From Polyangium aurulentum (GTDB lineage: Bacteria; Myxococcota_A; Polyangia; Polyangiales; Polyangiaceae), in contig CAMCKZ010000029.1 in assembly GCA_945875545.1 (NCBI GenBank), forward strand, positions 1 through 34,707: 34,707 nt of DNA, written 5' to 3'. Shown one piece after another: positions 1 through 8,705 of this stretch. The notes below the pieces were generated by a model. It saw only the letters and a program-made list of their open reading frames with translations, was not told where the DNA came from and did no database searches. The first letter of the stretch is position 1. Every line of letters begins with the position of its first letter. Made by a program: the position numbers and the translations under genes.

Positions 1-78
1 GGCGTACACGCCGGCGCCGAGGAAAAGGCCTGTACCGAGGAGGACAGCGAGAACACGCGAAGTCGTTGAAAGCTTCAT
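1..78 (-). CDS. N-terminus of an exported protein, cut by window edge
   Basis: Reading the minus strand from an ATG at 78-76 gives 26 open codons to the window edge. The peptide starts MKLSTTSR and continues with a hydrophobic stretch (VLAVLLGTGLFLGAG), the charge-then-hydrophobic pattern of a Sec signal peptide or N-terminal membrane anchor. Nothing of the mature protein is inside the window, so no function can be given. No strong Shine-Dalgarno is visible upstream. It is divergent from the helicase gene starting at 263, so 79-262 should hold both promoters, though none is clear. Confidence 0.55.
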   Translation of the reverse strand, partial: MKLSTTSRVLAVLLGTGLFLGAGVYA

Positions 79-262
79 GGTGCTCTGGGTTACGCCGCAA
101 TGCCCTCTGGTCTGACGGCCCACACTCTATTTTTTAGCGGACATCGCGCAGCGGGGCGTGGGGGGACGGCGGGTCGTGTGACCCGGCAAAACGGGCACCA
201 TTTGCGGGTCTAGCGTGGGGTCGCCCTATCGCCGAAGGGCAAAATCGCCTAGGGGCTGCCGC

Positions 263-3200
263 ATGAATCCCGTGGATGATCTCCTGCGTCGGTGGCTCGT
301 CGAAGACCCGGTCGCGCGGACCATGCTGGGAAGCGGCGCTCCGCAGCCCATGCGCGTGAATGTGGAATCGGGGTCCGTGTCGATCGATCTCACGTTTTAC
401 GACGGCTCCAAGGTGACCATCCAGCCGTTCGCTCCGGGGCCTCCCACGGGCAAGCCCCGCGTCTCGATTGTGTGCGGCTGCGAGTTAGGGAAAGGTGTAA
501 CCTGCAAGCATGCGTTTGGGTCGGTTCGGTACCTTCTCACGCGCCTCCGCGACGAGACCGAAGTGCCATTGTGGGCGGGCCCGTGGGCCGATCTTGTTTC
601 GCCCGTTACAGCAGAAACGACGCAAGAGCGGCTCTCCGCAATGCTCGGAACCATCGGCATCGACCGGCGCAAAGGTGCCCTCGTCGAGTGGGTTATTCGC
701 TGCGAAGACGGCGATAATTCTCTGCCCAAAGTAAACCCCATGGTGCAGTTGCTGCTGCGCAATGGCACGTACGGAGCCGCCAAACGCATTCCCGACGCCG
801 AGCTGCCGAGCATGCTCGCGGCCTCTTCTGAAAAGCTCGATCGCCGCATCGGCGACTACCTCGCCATCGACGCCGCCGCGCGCCCCGATGACCGCCATCG
901 GGCCCACGTGTTGACGGCGCTTTTGCCAATGCTCGTCGGGCATCCGCGCGTGCGCCTCGAGGAGGAGGAAGCCCTTCTCCGCGTGGAAGCCTTGAGCCCG
1001 CGCCTAGCCCTTATCGAAGAGGGACGCTCCATACGCCTTCGCGTCGAGTCCCATGGGCTGCCCCTCAAGGTTCACGGCGGCGTCACGCGCACCGGGCCTC
1101 GGCTCATCGCCCTCCTCGACCGTCCCCTCGGCCGCCTCGTCGTTGGGCACGCGTCGCCGGAGCTCATTCGAACCATTGCCCTCGTCGAACGCGAGCGCTC
1201 TTTCGACCGCGCCTTCACCCCCGCCGTGCTCGAAACTCTGGCAAAAACCACGCTACCGCTGCCGCTGGAGCTTCCGGCGTCCCTCGCGCCCACAGAGGTG
1301 CCGTGCGATCAACGTCTTCGCGTGGCCTTCGCCCAAGAGGCTGGCGCGTGGTCCGTCGCTCTCGTCGTGCGGCCCTTTGGTGCGGCCGTCGCGGTTCCGC
1401 CGGGGCAAGGCTCGGTCAAACCGTTCGCGGCGATCGCGGGCGTATGGAGCTTCACTACGCGCGATCTCGCGGACGAATCGCGCCGCGCCCATCGCCTCGC
1501 AGAAGACCTGCAACTGCCCCTCGAGGCGCCCGACTGGCTCTCGCGCCTCGACCTCGGTGAAACGCTCGCACTTTCTGAGCGTATTCAAGGGCTTGAGGGC
1601 GTGGTTGTCGAGTGGCCCGAGACCCCGCCGCGGCTTCTCGCGGGGCCGGCGCAACTGCGCGTTACGCTGGCGCGGCGCACCGAATGGTTCGACGTGGAGG
1701 GCGCGGCCGAGATCGACGGCACGGTGGTTTCGCTCGCGGTACTTCTCGCGGCACGGCGCGCGCGGCAGCGGTTCGTCGAGGTCGAGCCTGGAAAATTCGT
1801 GGATTTGGCCCGCATGTTCGACGAACGTCTCGAGCGTCTCGCGGCGGCCACGCGCGATGAAAAGGGCAAGCAGCGATTGTCGCGCGGCGCGGCCTTCGAC
1901 GCGCACAAGCTTTTTGAGGGCTTTGAGAGCATCAAGGGCGGCGGCGCGTGGCTCGAACTCACGAAAAAGTCCGAGGCCCTCGACCAGCTCGACATCTCCA
2001 TTCCGTCGAACTTGATAGCCGAGCTTCGCGACTACCAAGCCTCGGGTTTTCGCTGGCTAGCGCGCCTCGCGGAACTCGGTCTCGGCGCCGTTCTCGCCGA
2101 CGACATGGGCCTCGGCAAAACCGTGCAAGCCATCTCCATGCTCCTGCGCCGCGCCGACGGCGGGCCCGCGATCGTCGTCGCGCCAACGAGTGTTATTTTC
2201 AATTGGCAACGGGAACTCGCACGCTTCGCGCCGTCGCTCAAAGTCATCGTTTACCGTGACGGCGATCGCGTGCGGATTCTTAAGGGTGCCAAAGGCGGGA
2301 TGGTCATTCTCACGACGTGGGCGCTCCTTCGCCGTGACGTCGAGGCTTTTTCGGGCCTTACGTGGCACACCGTCGTGCTCGACGAGGCCCACGCCGTCAA
2401 AAACGCGAAGACTGCCACCGCGAAGGCCACCAAGGCCCTGAACGCATCGTGGATTGTGGCCCTAACCGGAACTCCCATAGAGAACCATATGGGAGAGCTC
2501 TACAGCCTTATGGAGACTGTGTTGCCGGGCCTTTTCGGAACCTGGGAGCATTTCGCGCGCACCTTCGCGACGCCGATCGAGAACCACCGCGACGCCGAGG
2601 CCCAGGCCCGTTTGGCGCGGCTGGTCCGCCCGTTTCTCTTGCGGCGCACCAAGTCCCAGGTCGCGGTCGAATTGCCGCCGCGCACCGAGGTTCGGCTCGA
2701 CGTGGAGCTCAATCCATCGGAGCGCAAGCTGTACGACGCCGAGTGTTCGCGCGCGCTTGGTCTTTTGCCCAACGGCATGAACGAGTCCGAGGGGCGCATT
2801 CAAGTGCTTGCGGCCCTCACGCGCGTGCGTCAGCTTGCCTGCGCAGCCCACCTCCTCGACGACCGCCAACCGCGCATTTCCTCGAAGATTCTCACGCTTT
2901 TGGATGAAGTCCGCAGCGTGCACGAAGAGGGCCGCGCCATGCTGGTCTTCAGTCAGTTCACGTCGCTTCTCGCCCTTGTCAGCGAGGCCCTCACGAGCGA
3001 AGGCCTGGTCCACGAATCCCTCACGGGAGAAACGCCCAGCGATGAAAGACGCCGCCTCGTCGACGACTTTCAAGCGGGCCGGTTTCGCATCTTTCTCCTC
3101 TCGCTCAAAGCGGGCGGCGCGGGTCTCAATCTCACCGCCGCCGACACGGTCTTTCTCCTCGATCCGTGGTGGAATCCTGCGGCGGAAGACCAAGCCGCCG

Positions 3201-3388
3201 ACCGCGCCCACCGCTTGGGGCAAACGCAGCCTGTCACCGTGGTGCGCCTCGTAACGCTCGAGACCGTCGAGGAAAAAGTCCTGGAACTCCATACAAAGAA
3301 GCGCGACCTCGTTCGGGGCATTCTCGAAGGGGCCGATCTTTCCGCGAAAGTTACGGTCAAAGAGCTGGTAGAACTCCTCAAAGCGTAA
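263..3388 (+). CDS. SWIM zinc-finger SNF2/RapA-type DEAD/DEAH helicase
   Basis: Predicted Swi2/Snf2-family ATPase that translocates on double-stranded DNA to remodel protein-DNA complexes; cytoplasmic. Near the N-terminus is a SWIM zinc-binding motif, CxCx7CxH (C71, C73, C81, H83), then a long middle region without clear motifs. Next comes the two-lobed helicase core: motif I DDMGLGKT (613-620), motif II DEAH (707-710), motif III LTGTPIENH, a helicase-C segment with FSQF and GGAGLNLTAADTV, and motif VI with RAHRLGQ near 981. The length (1041 residues) fits bacterial SWIM-SNF2 proteins. The frame is open back to a GTG at 215, but the ATG at 263 has AGGGG seven bases upstream and is preferred. 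It ends 16 bases from the convergent subtilase gene. The family is certain; the cellular role is not known from sequence. Confidence 0.93.
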   Translation: MNPVDDLLRRWLVEDPVARTMLGSGAPQPMRVNVESGSVSIDLTFYDGSKVTIQPFAPGPPTGKPRVSIVCGCELGKGVTCKHAFGSVRYLLTRLRDETEVPLWAGPWADLVSPVTAETTQERLSAMLGTIGIDRRKGALVEWVIRCEDGDNSLPKVNPMVQLLLRNGTYGAAKRIPDAELPSMLAASSEKLDRRIGDYLAIDAAARPDDRHRAHVLTALLPMLVGHPRVRLEEEEALLRVEALSPRLALIEEGRSIRLRVESHGLPLKVHGGVTRTGPRLIALLDRPLGRLVVGHASPELIRTIALVERERSFDRAFTPAVLETLAKTTLPLPLELPASLAPTEVPCDQRLRVAFAQEAGAWSVALVVRPFGAAVAVPPGQGSVKPFAAIAGVWSFTTRDLADESRRAHRLAEDLQLPLEAPDWLSRLDLGETLALSERIQGLEGVVVEWPETPPRLLAGPAQLRVTLARRTEWFDVEGAAEIDGTVVSLAVLLAARRARQRFVEVEPGKFVDLARMFDERLERLAAATRDEKGKQRLSRGAAFDAHKLFEGFESIKGGGAWLELTKKSEALDQLDISIPSNLIAELRDYQASGFRWLARLAELGLGAVLADDMGLGKTVQAISMLLRRADGGPAIVVAPTSVIFNWQRELARFAPSLKVIVYRDGDRVRILKGAKGGMVILTTWALLRRDVEAFSGLTWHTVVLDEAHAVKNAKTATAKATKALNASWIVALTGTPIENHMGELYSLMETVLPGLFGTWEHFARTFATPIENHRDAEAQARLARLVRPFLLRRTKSQVAVELPPRTEVRLDVELNPSERKLYDAECSRALGLLPNGMNESEGRIQVLAALTRVRQLACAAHLLDDRQPRISSKILTLLDEVRSVHEEGRAMLVFSQFTSLLALVSEALTSEGLVHESLTGETPSDERRRLVDDFQAGRFRIFLLSLKAGGAGLNLTAADTVFLLDPWWNPAAEDQAADRAHRLGQTQPVTVVRLVTLETVEEKVLELHTKKRDLVRGILEGADLSAKVTVKELVELLKA

Positions 3389-3404
3389 AACGCTTGGTCG
3401 GCGG

Positions 3405-5174
3405 CTATTTCTTTTTGGCGCTCCACGCCAACACCGCGTGGCGTATGGAGTTTCCGCCGAGGCGCTCGACCACGACCCGGAAGGTCTCGCCGGCGGCGGC
3501 TGGCCACGTCGTCACCTCTTGGTCCGAGTCGAAAGACTGGGCGTTCGCCACGGTTTCACCGGCGGAATTGATGACGCGAAGGTCGAGGTCCGCGGCCGGG
3601 CGCAGCGCGTCGATCCATCCGGTCCCGGGCTCCGCCTCAAACGCCAAGGCCGCGCGCATGCGGTAGGGCCCGCCGGTGGCCGGTGCCCTGACCTCCAGCG
3701 TCGTCGTCGCCTGCGCGCCCAAACGCTCCGCGACCCGGTCGTCAGCATCGCCCCGCAGCGCAGCGCCCGCACCGGTCAGGTCATCAGTAATACCGGAACC
3801 ACACGCGGAATCTTCAGCGAGTGGTGGAGGTTCCATAGTATCGACGGGGCAGGTTTCGGGGCGGGCCCAGCCCAGAAGCCGGGCGCGAATTCCCAGGGGA
3901 CGAAACGGAGAACTTGCCAAACTGGGGAGCATTCGCAGGGCGGTGGCCGCGGTGCGCGGTGCCGAAAAGCTTGTGCCTTCGCTGCTCCCCTCGAGGTCCG
4001 TGACGATGCCATTGTCCAAAAGGTGTACGCCCCTGCGATCGCCAAACACGCTGTAGGGATGTACCATACGCATGGACATGAGCGGCGCGTCGTGATCGTT
4101 GACGGCCCCTACGTCGAGGGCGCCGGCGACTCGATGCACGACGGGCTCTGTCGGATCGCCGTTTCCCGAGGCCCGAACGAGGATGGTTCGCCCGTAGGCC
4201 GCCTCCACGAGCAGCATATCGAGGGCATCATTTGCCCCCTCGAAAACGCCTATATGGATGGTCTGTACAAGAACGTCGGTGTTCTGCCGTTGCATGGCCC
4301 AGAGAGCCGGCGCCGCGAGACTCTCCGGTGCGTCCGTCGTGGCCAGGGTGAGACCCGCGGCCAAACGGCGCGCACCCTCGGGCAAACCCGCGAACGCCAA
4401 GGCGCTTACCCGAGACCCGTGGGTCGAGCTCAGACACGTGACCCCCGCCGCATCGGCAAACGACGCGTGGGCCGGCAGCGCGGGCGCGCCCTCGGCGCAA
4501 TCGTCGAAGACGGCAATCGTGCCCTGCGAATGTACGGCAGATTCGCCCAGCGCAAGCGCCCGCGTCACATCTCGGGCCGCACTGGCCGCATACCGCGGGT
4601 AGACGAAAAATAGCCGCACCTGGTCCAAGGCCGCAAGGGCGAGAGCGTCTTGGCGACTCACGGTGCCGACGAGAGCGAAAGACCCAGAAAGCGCCGTCAG
4701 GGTTGCACGCAGGTTCGGCGGAAGCTCCAGCGCGCGTCGGTCCCGTTCCGCGTCCACAGCCGAAAGGCTTAGGGGGGTTCCATACTCCCGCCGAGAGCCG
4801 AGCCAGATTTGGACCGTGACTTGCTCGTCGCCTATGGAGTTTACCTGTAGCGCGCGCCGAGCGTTTGCGGCGCTCGTGAGGTGGGCCGCGACCTCGACAA
4901 GCGAAAGCTCGCGGCAATCGTTTGCGTAATATCGTATCTGCGTCTGCCCCGCTCCGCCGAGCGTCTTTGTGCCGAGGAGTTCAGCGTCCGGTGCCTCGCG
5001 CCAGTATTCCAGCAGTTCTCCTGGCGGTGTGTTGCACCGGGCGGGGGGCGGAGGCGCCCATGTGGCCGCATGTTGCCCGCGGCGGTCGATGGCACCCGGA
5101 TTCCCCGCGCTGCATCCGGCAACGCTGGCGAACGCGAGGAAACCTGCTGCGGAACGGCGCGAACGAGGGCCCAT
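3405..5174 (-). CDS. Subtilisin-like (S8) serine protease lipoprotein
   Basis: Predicted exported protease of 589 residues. The N-terminus is a lipoprotein signal with lipobox VAGC (Cys21). All four S8 landmarks are present in order: Asp in IAVFDDC (224/225), His in STHGSRV (252), oxyanion Asn in RASGNGDP (338) and Ser in EGTSFSAP (402). The roughly 200 residues before the Asp may act as a propeptide or binding domain. The last 110 residues (DLDLRVINSAGE, then RVVVERLGG) look like a beta-sandwich of the pre-peptidase/P-domain type common at the C-terminus of secreted bacterial proteases. The Asp motif (FDDC rather than the usual DTG) is atypical. The gene starts 10 bases after the sdhB stop on the same strand, so it is probably co-transcribed with sdh, an unexpected neighbour. 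Protease assignment is strong; substrate unknown. Confidence 0.82.
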   Translation of the reverse strand: MGPRSRRSAAGFLAFASVAGCSAGNPGAIDRRGQHAATWAPPPPARCNTPPGELLEYWREAPDAELLGTKTLGGAGQTQIRYYANDCRELSLVEVAAHLTSAANARRALQVNSIGDEQVTVQIWLGSRREYGTPLSLSAVDAERDRRALELPPNLRATLTALSGSFALVGTVSRQDALALAALDQVRLFFVYPRYAASAARDVTRALALGESAVHSQGTIAVFDDCAEGAPALPAHASFADAAGVTCLSSTHGSRVSALAFAGLPEGARRLAAGLTLATTDAPESLAAPALWAMQRQNTDVLVQTIHIGVFEGANDALDMLLVEAAYGRTILVRASGNGDPTEPVVHRVAGALDVGAVNDHDAPLMSMRMVHPYSVFGDRRGVHLLDNGIVTDLEGSSEGTSFSAPRTAATALRMLPSLASSPFRPLGIRARLLGWARPETCPVDTMEPPPLAEDSACGSGITDDLTGAGAALRGDADDRVAERLGAQATTTLEVRAPATGGPYRMRAALAFEAEPGTGWIDALRPAADLDLRVINSAGETVANAQSFDSDQEVTTWPAAAGETFRVVVERLGGNSIRHAVLAWSAKKK

Positions 5175-5184
5175 CCCCCGGTGG

Positions 5185-5949
5185 TTAGCCGAAGAGCCAG
5201 CCGAAGAGCATGTGCTTTGTGGCCTGACGCGACACTTGGGCGATGGAATCGACGAGCGGGATGCCTTTCGGGCACACCTCCACGCAGTTTTGGGCCTTGC
5301 CGCACCCCGCGAGGCCGTCTTCGCTCATGAGGGACTCGAGGCGCTCTTTTGCGTGCATGCTCCCGGAGGGATGAAGGTTGAAGAGGCGCACTTGGCTAAT
5401 CGCCGCGGGGCCGATGAAGCTCGACGAAGAATTGACCTGCGGGCAGGCTTCAAGGCACGAGCCGCACGTCATGCAGCGCGACAAAGGGTAGGCTTCTTCC
5501 TGGTTTTCCGGCGATTGGCGCGGGGCCGCGCCGAGCTCGTGGGTGCCGTCGAGTTGAACCCAGGCCTTCACGCGTTTCAAGTCTTCGAACATGCGCGAGC
5601 GGTCGACCACGAGATCGCGCACGAGCGGGAACTTGGTCATCGGCTCGAGGGTGATTTCTTCGCCCGCTGGGGCCACGTGATCGATGAGGGCGGTGCACGC
5701 TTGGCGCACGCGGCCGTTGACCAGCATGGTGCATGCGCCGCACACTTCTTCGAGGCAGTTGGAGTCCCAATTGACCGGCGCGACTTTCTGTTTCGTGTCG
5801 CTCGTCATGGGATTTTTTCGAATCTCCATGAGCGCGCTGATGATGTTCATCTGCGGCAGCCACGGGACCTCAAAGCGGTCGTAGCGCGCCGCTTCGGCGG
5901 GAGCCTCTTGGCGCTTGATGCGGAGCTTGACTGTCTTTGCCTGGCTCAT
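5185..5949 (-). CDS. sdhB: Succinate dehydrogenase/fumarate reductase iron-sulfur subunit
   Basis: Electron-transfer subunit of complex II, passing electrons from the SdhA flavin to the quinone site at the membrane; 254 residues, normal for SdhB. The N-terminal plant-type ferredoxin domain has NCLEEVCGAC followed by a fourth Cys in VRQAC, for the [2Fe-2S] cluster. The C-terminal domain has CMTCGSCLEACPQ and CGKAQNCVEVCPKG, for the [4Fe-4S] and [3Fe-4S] clusters. The frame is open to 6024, but the extra 25 residues are encoded by a short tandem repeat and look non-coding; the ATG at 5949 begins MSQAKTVKL, typical for the family, with AGAGG upstream. It lies downstream of sdhA (103-base gap) and just ahead of the subtilase gene. 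Confidence 0.94.
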   Translation of the reverse strand: MSQAKTVKLRIKRQEAPAEAARYDRFEVPWLPQMNIISALMEIRKNPMTSDTKQKVAPVNWDSNCLEEVCGACTMLVNGRVRQACTALIDHVAPAGEEITLEPMTKFPLVRDLVVDRSRMFEDLKRVKAWVQLDGTHELGAAPRQSPENQEEAYPLSRCMTCGSCLEACPQVNSSSSFIGPAAISQVRLFNLHPSGSMHAKERLESLMSEDGLAGCGKAQNCVEVCPKGIPLVDSIAQVSRQATKHMLFGWLFG

Positions 5950-5950
5950 G

Positions 5951-5990
5951 TCTGGGTGCCTCTGGGTGGCGCTGGGTGGCGCTGGGTGGC
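5951..5990. repeat. Ten-base tandem repeat between sdhA and sdhB
   Basis: Four consecutive ten-base units of the form TCTGGGTGCC / TCTGGGTGGC / GCTGGGTGGC / GCTGGGTGGC sit immediately upstream of the sdhB start codon (minus strand). They cover the region where the sdhB ribosome binding site must lie; the unit nearest the start (AGAGGCACCC on the coding strand) supplies the only AGAGG match. Copy-number change would alter sdhA-sdhB spacing. Confidence 0.8.
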
Positions 5991-6052
5991 GCTGAAAAGT
6001 TTTTCGATGGTGCGCGGAGCTCACTCGTTACGGAGTCGCCGCGCGCGGGATT

Positions 6053-8092
6053 TCAGACGGATACCGCGGGTTTCGCGCTGGCATCGCCGGCCTTTGGCGC
6101 AGCGGGCGCCGCCGCATTTGCCGCACCGGCCTGCTCGTATTTGCGTGGGCGCGGGGTCACGAGGCCCACGTCGACGGAGTCCGACACCGTGAGGGTTTTG
6201 CCCGCGATGGCGTAGGATAGTTCGCGCACGTAAGTGACCTCACCGTGGCCGTTCGGGCCCTCGCGATGCATGGCCATGGTGGTGCGCAGCCAGTTGGCGT
6301 CGTCGCGCTCTTTGAACGCCGGCTTGAAGTGCGCCCCGCGCGACTCATCGCGGTTGCGCGCACCCTGCGCAATGACGCGCGCGAGCACGATCATGTTGCT
6401 CAAGTGGCGCACAAATTGGGCCGATTGATTCATGCGGCTCGACGTGTCGAGAACACTCACGCGCCGTTGCCGTTCGTCGAGTTCGTCGATCTTTGCGATG
6501 ACTTCGTCGAGGCGCTCATTGTGCCGCTCGATGGTCACGTCGATGAGCATCATCTGCCCAAGTTCTGCGTGGAGTTTGAACGGATTTTCCGGGCCGTCCA
6601 TTTTAAGAATCGCGTCGTATTTTGCCTGCTCCCGCTTCTTCGCGCCGTCGAACAGCGACGACGAGGCATCGTAGGCGCTGCGGCCCATGTTCTTGCGGTA
6701 ACTCACCATCGCCGGGCCCGTCACCATGCCGCCCCAGAGGCACGACAGCAGCGAGTTGGCCCCGAGCCGATTGGCACCATGGTATTGGTAGTCGACTTCA
6801 CCCGCCGCATACAAGCCTGCAACATTGGTCGCATGGTTGCGCGGCGAATCGTGCACCAGGCTGCCGTCTGCACTGCGTTCGAAGTCGACCCAGAGACCAC
6901 CCATTGAGTAGTGAACCGCTGGAAAAACCCTCATAGGATTTTCGTACGGGTCTTCGCCCACAAACTTTTCGTAAGTCTCCAAAATGCCCGCGAGCTTGCG
7001 CTTCAGCGTTGGTTTTGGAATGTGCGTGAGGTCGAGGTAGACCTCGTTCTCGTTTTTTGCGGTACGTGTATTGTACACGCCGCGGCCCTCGTGGAAGCAC
7101 GTGAGAAAGAGTTCGCGCGAGGCGATGTCGCGCGGCACGAGGTTGCCGTAACCGGGGTAACGGCGCTCGAGAAAGTAGTCGCGCTCGGACTCAGGAACAT
7201 CGCGGCCCCTGCGCGATTCGTTCGGGCTCTTGGGCACCCACACACGGCCACCTTCGCCGCGCGCCGACTCGCTAATCAGACGAAGTTTATCGGCCGCTGG
7301 AATGGCGGTCGGGTGAACCTGAATGAACTCGCCGTTCGCGTAACACGCGCCCTGTTGGTAGGCGGCCGAAGCGGCAGTGCCCGTGTTGATGACGGAGTTG
7401 GTCGACTTGCCAAAAATGATGCCCGGGCCGCCCGTGGCGAGGCACACGGCGTCGCCGGGAAAGGCCTCAATTTGCATGTTTTTAAGGTCTTGAGCGACGA
7501 TGCCGCGGCAAACGCCCTGCTCGTCTTTAATGAGCGAAAGCATGTCCCAGAACTCAAACTTGCGAACCATTTTTTCGCCCGGGATCGCGATGCCGTTGTC
7601 GTCGTCGACCCCGAGGGTTTCGTAACGGCGCACCTGCTCGTCGAGGGCGTAGAGAAGCTGTTGGCCGGTGGTGGCGCCGGCGAACGCCGTGCGATGAAAA
7701 AGCGTGCCGCCAAAGCGTCGAAAATCGAGAAGGCCCTCGGGGGTGCGGTTGAACGGCACGCCCATGCGATCGAGCATGTAGACGATGCCCGGCGCGGCAT
7801 CGGTCATGCCCTTGATCGGCGGTTGGTTGGCCAAGAAATCGCCGCCGTACGCGGTTTCTTCCAAGTGAATTCGCGGCGAGTCGCCCTCGCCCTTTGTGTT
7901 CACGCTGGCATTGATGCCGCCCTGAGCGCACACGGAGTGCGAACGCTTGACCGGAACGAGGGAAAAGAGATCGACTGGAACTCCTGCTTCGCAAAGCTTG
8001 ATCGTGGTCATCAAACCGGCGAGGCCACCGCCGACAACGACGACGCGACGGACTTTCCCAGACTCACTTCGGATTGCGCTTTTCGCTGCCAT
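6053..8092 (-). CDS. sdhA: Succinate dehydrogenase/fumarate reductase flavoprotein subunit
   Basis: Catalytic subunit of complex II, interconverting succinate and fumarate with covalently bound FAD. The 679 residues hold the N-terminal dinucleotide-binding motif VVVVGGGLAG (about 17-26), the flavin-attachment region HSVCAQGGINAS, the substrate-site motif QVHPTAIP, EGGRVW, and the C-terminal FAD-binding NRLGANSLLSCLWGG. The length and the direct sdhA-sdhB order match the SdhCAB type (Bacillus/epsilon/delta) rather than the E. coli CDAB order. The start at 8092 is chosen because AAGGAG stands eight bases upstream; the longer reading (from 8185) adds basic, non-family sequence. The start overlaps the 3' end of the upstream membrane-protein gene by 29 bases, indicating translational coupling. 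Confidence 0.95.
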   Translation of the reverse strand: MAAKSAIRSESGKVRRVVVVGGGLAGLMTTIKLCEAGVPVDLFSLVPVKRSHSVCAQGGINASVNTKGEGDSPRIHLEETAYGGDFLANQPPIKGMTDAAPGIVYMLDRMGVPFNRTPEGLLDFRRFGGTLFHRTAFAGATTGQQLLYALDEQVRRYETLGVDDDNGIAIPGEKMVRKFEFWDMLSLIKDEQGVCRGIVAQDLKNMQIEAFPGDAVCLATGGPGIIFGKSTNSVINTGTAASAAYQQGACYANGEFIQVHPTAIPAADKLRLISESARGEGGRVWVPKSPNESRRGRDVPESERDYFLERRYPGYGNLVPRDIASRELFLTCFHEGRGVYNTRTAKNENEVYLDLTHIPKPTLKRKLAGILETYEKFVGEDPYENPMRVFPAVHYSMGGLWVDFERSADGSLVHDSPRNHATNVAGLYAAGEVDYQYHGANRLGANSLLSCLWGGMVTGPAMVSYRKNMGRSAYDASSSLFDGAKKREQAKYDAILKMDGPENPFKLHAELGQMMLIDVTIERHNERLDEVIAKIDELDERQRRVSVLDTSSRMNQSAQFVRHLSNMIVLARVIAQGARNRDESRGAHFKPAFKERDDANWLRTTMAMHREGPNGHGEVTYVRELSYAIAGKTLTVSDSVDVGLVTPRPRKYEQAGAANAAAPAAPKAGDASAKPAVSV

Positions 8093-8705
8093 TGTCCATC
8101 TCCTTCGGGGGTTCCAAAACGGCCTGAGAGGCCGCGCAAGGCACCGTACTTTGGGCAGGCGCAGCTTCGAACCACGCCTCTCCACAGCCTGTTGCGTAGA
8201 CTAGCGTTACGCCAGTCGCAAAAAGAAGCGTCACGCCGACGAAAATGCCAGAAACCCCACGCGAAAAATTCGCGCGCGCGCTTTCGAACGCGGCAAAGCC
8301 CAACGCGGCCGTGAGCCCGAAGGCCCCAAGCCCGCCCCAGGGAATACCCGCGGAAACAAAACTTGCCGTGGCCACCAGCATTTCGCGCGAGGCGTCGGCG
8401 CGCGCGGGATTCCAGGGTTGATGGGTCGCCGATGCCGCGGTGCGTTCCAAAAGCAGAGCGAGCAGAGCTGCAACATCGCGGAGCCGCGGCACCGTTTTGG
8501 CGAACGCCGAAGCCCCGACGGGCCCCAAAATAGCCGCCGCCGAGAGGCCCACACGTAGGCCCGCCATCCAGCCCGCCGCCAGCGTATTCTCCTGTAAATT
8601 ACCTGACCATAGGACAATCGTCTCATCGAGCAACACGCACACAAGCGAGGCCACCAGCGCGCGGCTGATGACGGATGATGGCGCGCCAGTTAGGGGTGAC
8701 GTCAT
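8064..8705 (-). CDS. Predicted membrane protein in the sdhC position
   Basis: A 213-residue, very hydrophobic protein with four or five likely membrane helices (around 12-34, 43-67, 72-88, 110-148 and 158-178) and a polar C-terminal tail. It lies directly upstream of sdhA and overlaps it by 29 bases, exactly where cytochrome b558 sdhC is found in SdhCAB operons, so a role as complex II membrane anchor is the best guess from context. Against this, it contains only one histidine (in ATHQPW), whereas the classical single-subunit anchor needs four to hold two hemes. I do not recognise the family by sequence. The ATG at 8705 has no evident Shine-Dalgarno and shares the bases CATG with the start of the divergent gene, so the true start may lie further in. 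Confidence 0.6.
   Translation of the reverse strand: MTSPLTGAPSSVISRALVASLVCVLLDETIVLWSGNLQENTLAAGWMAGLRVGLSAAAILGPVGASAFAKTVPRLRDVAALLALLLERTAASATHQPWNPARADASREMLVATASFVSAGIPWGGLGAFGLTAALGFAAFESARANFSRGVSGIFVGVTLLFATGVTLVYATGCGEAWFEAAPAQSTVPCAASQAVLEPPKEMDNGSEKRNPK

Noticed and set aside
3438-4613. 391-codon plus-strand frame opposite the subtilase
   Set aside because: The subtilase on the other strand has signal peptide and all catalytic motifs; this frame has none.
6911-8314. 467-codon plus-strand frame opposite sdhA
   Set aside because: Antisense shadow of a clearly conserved gene.
8440-8703. Longer start of the lipoprotein gene, 88 codons upstream
   Set aside because: This part is antisense to the membrane-protein gene and would bury the signal peptide; the ATG at 8704 has a strong Shine-Dalgarno.
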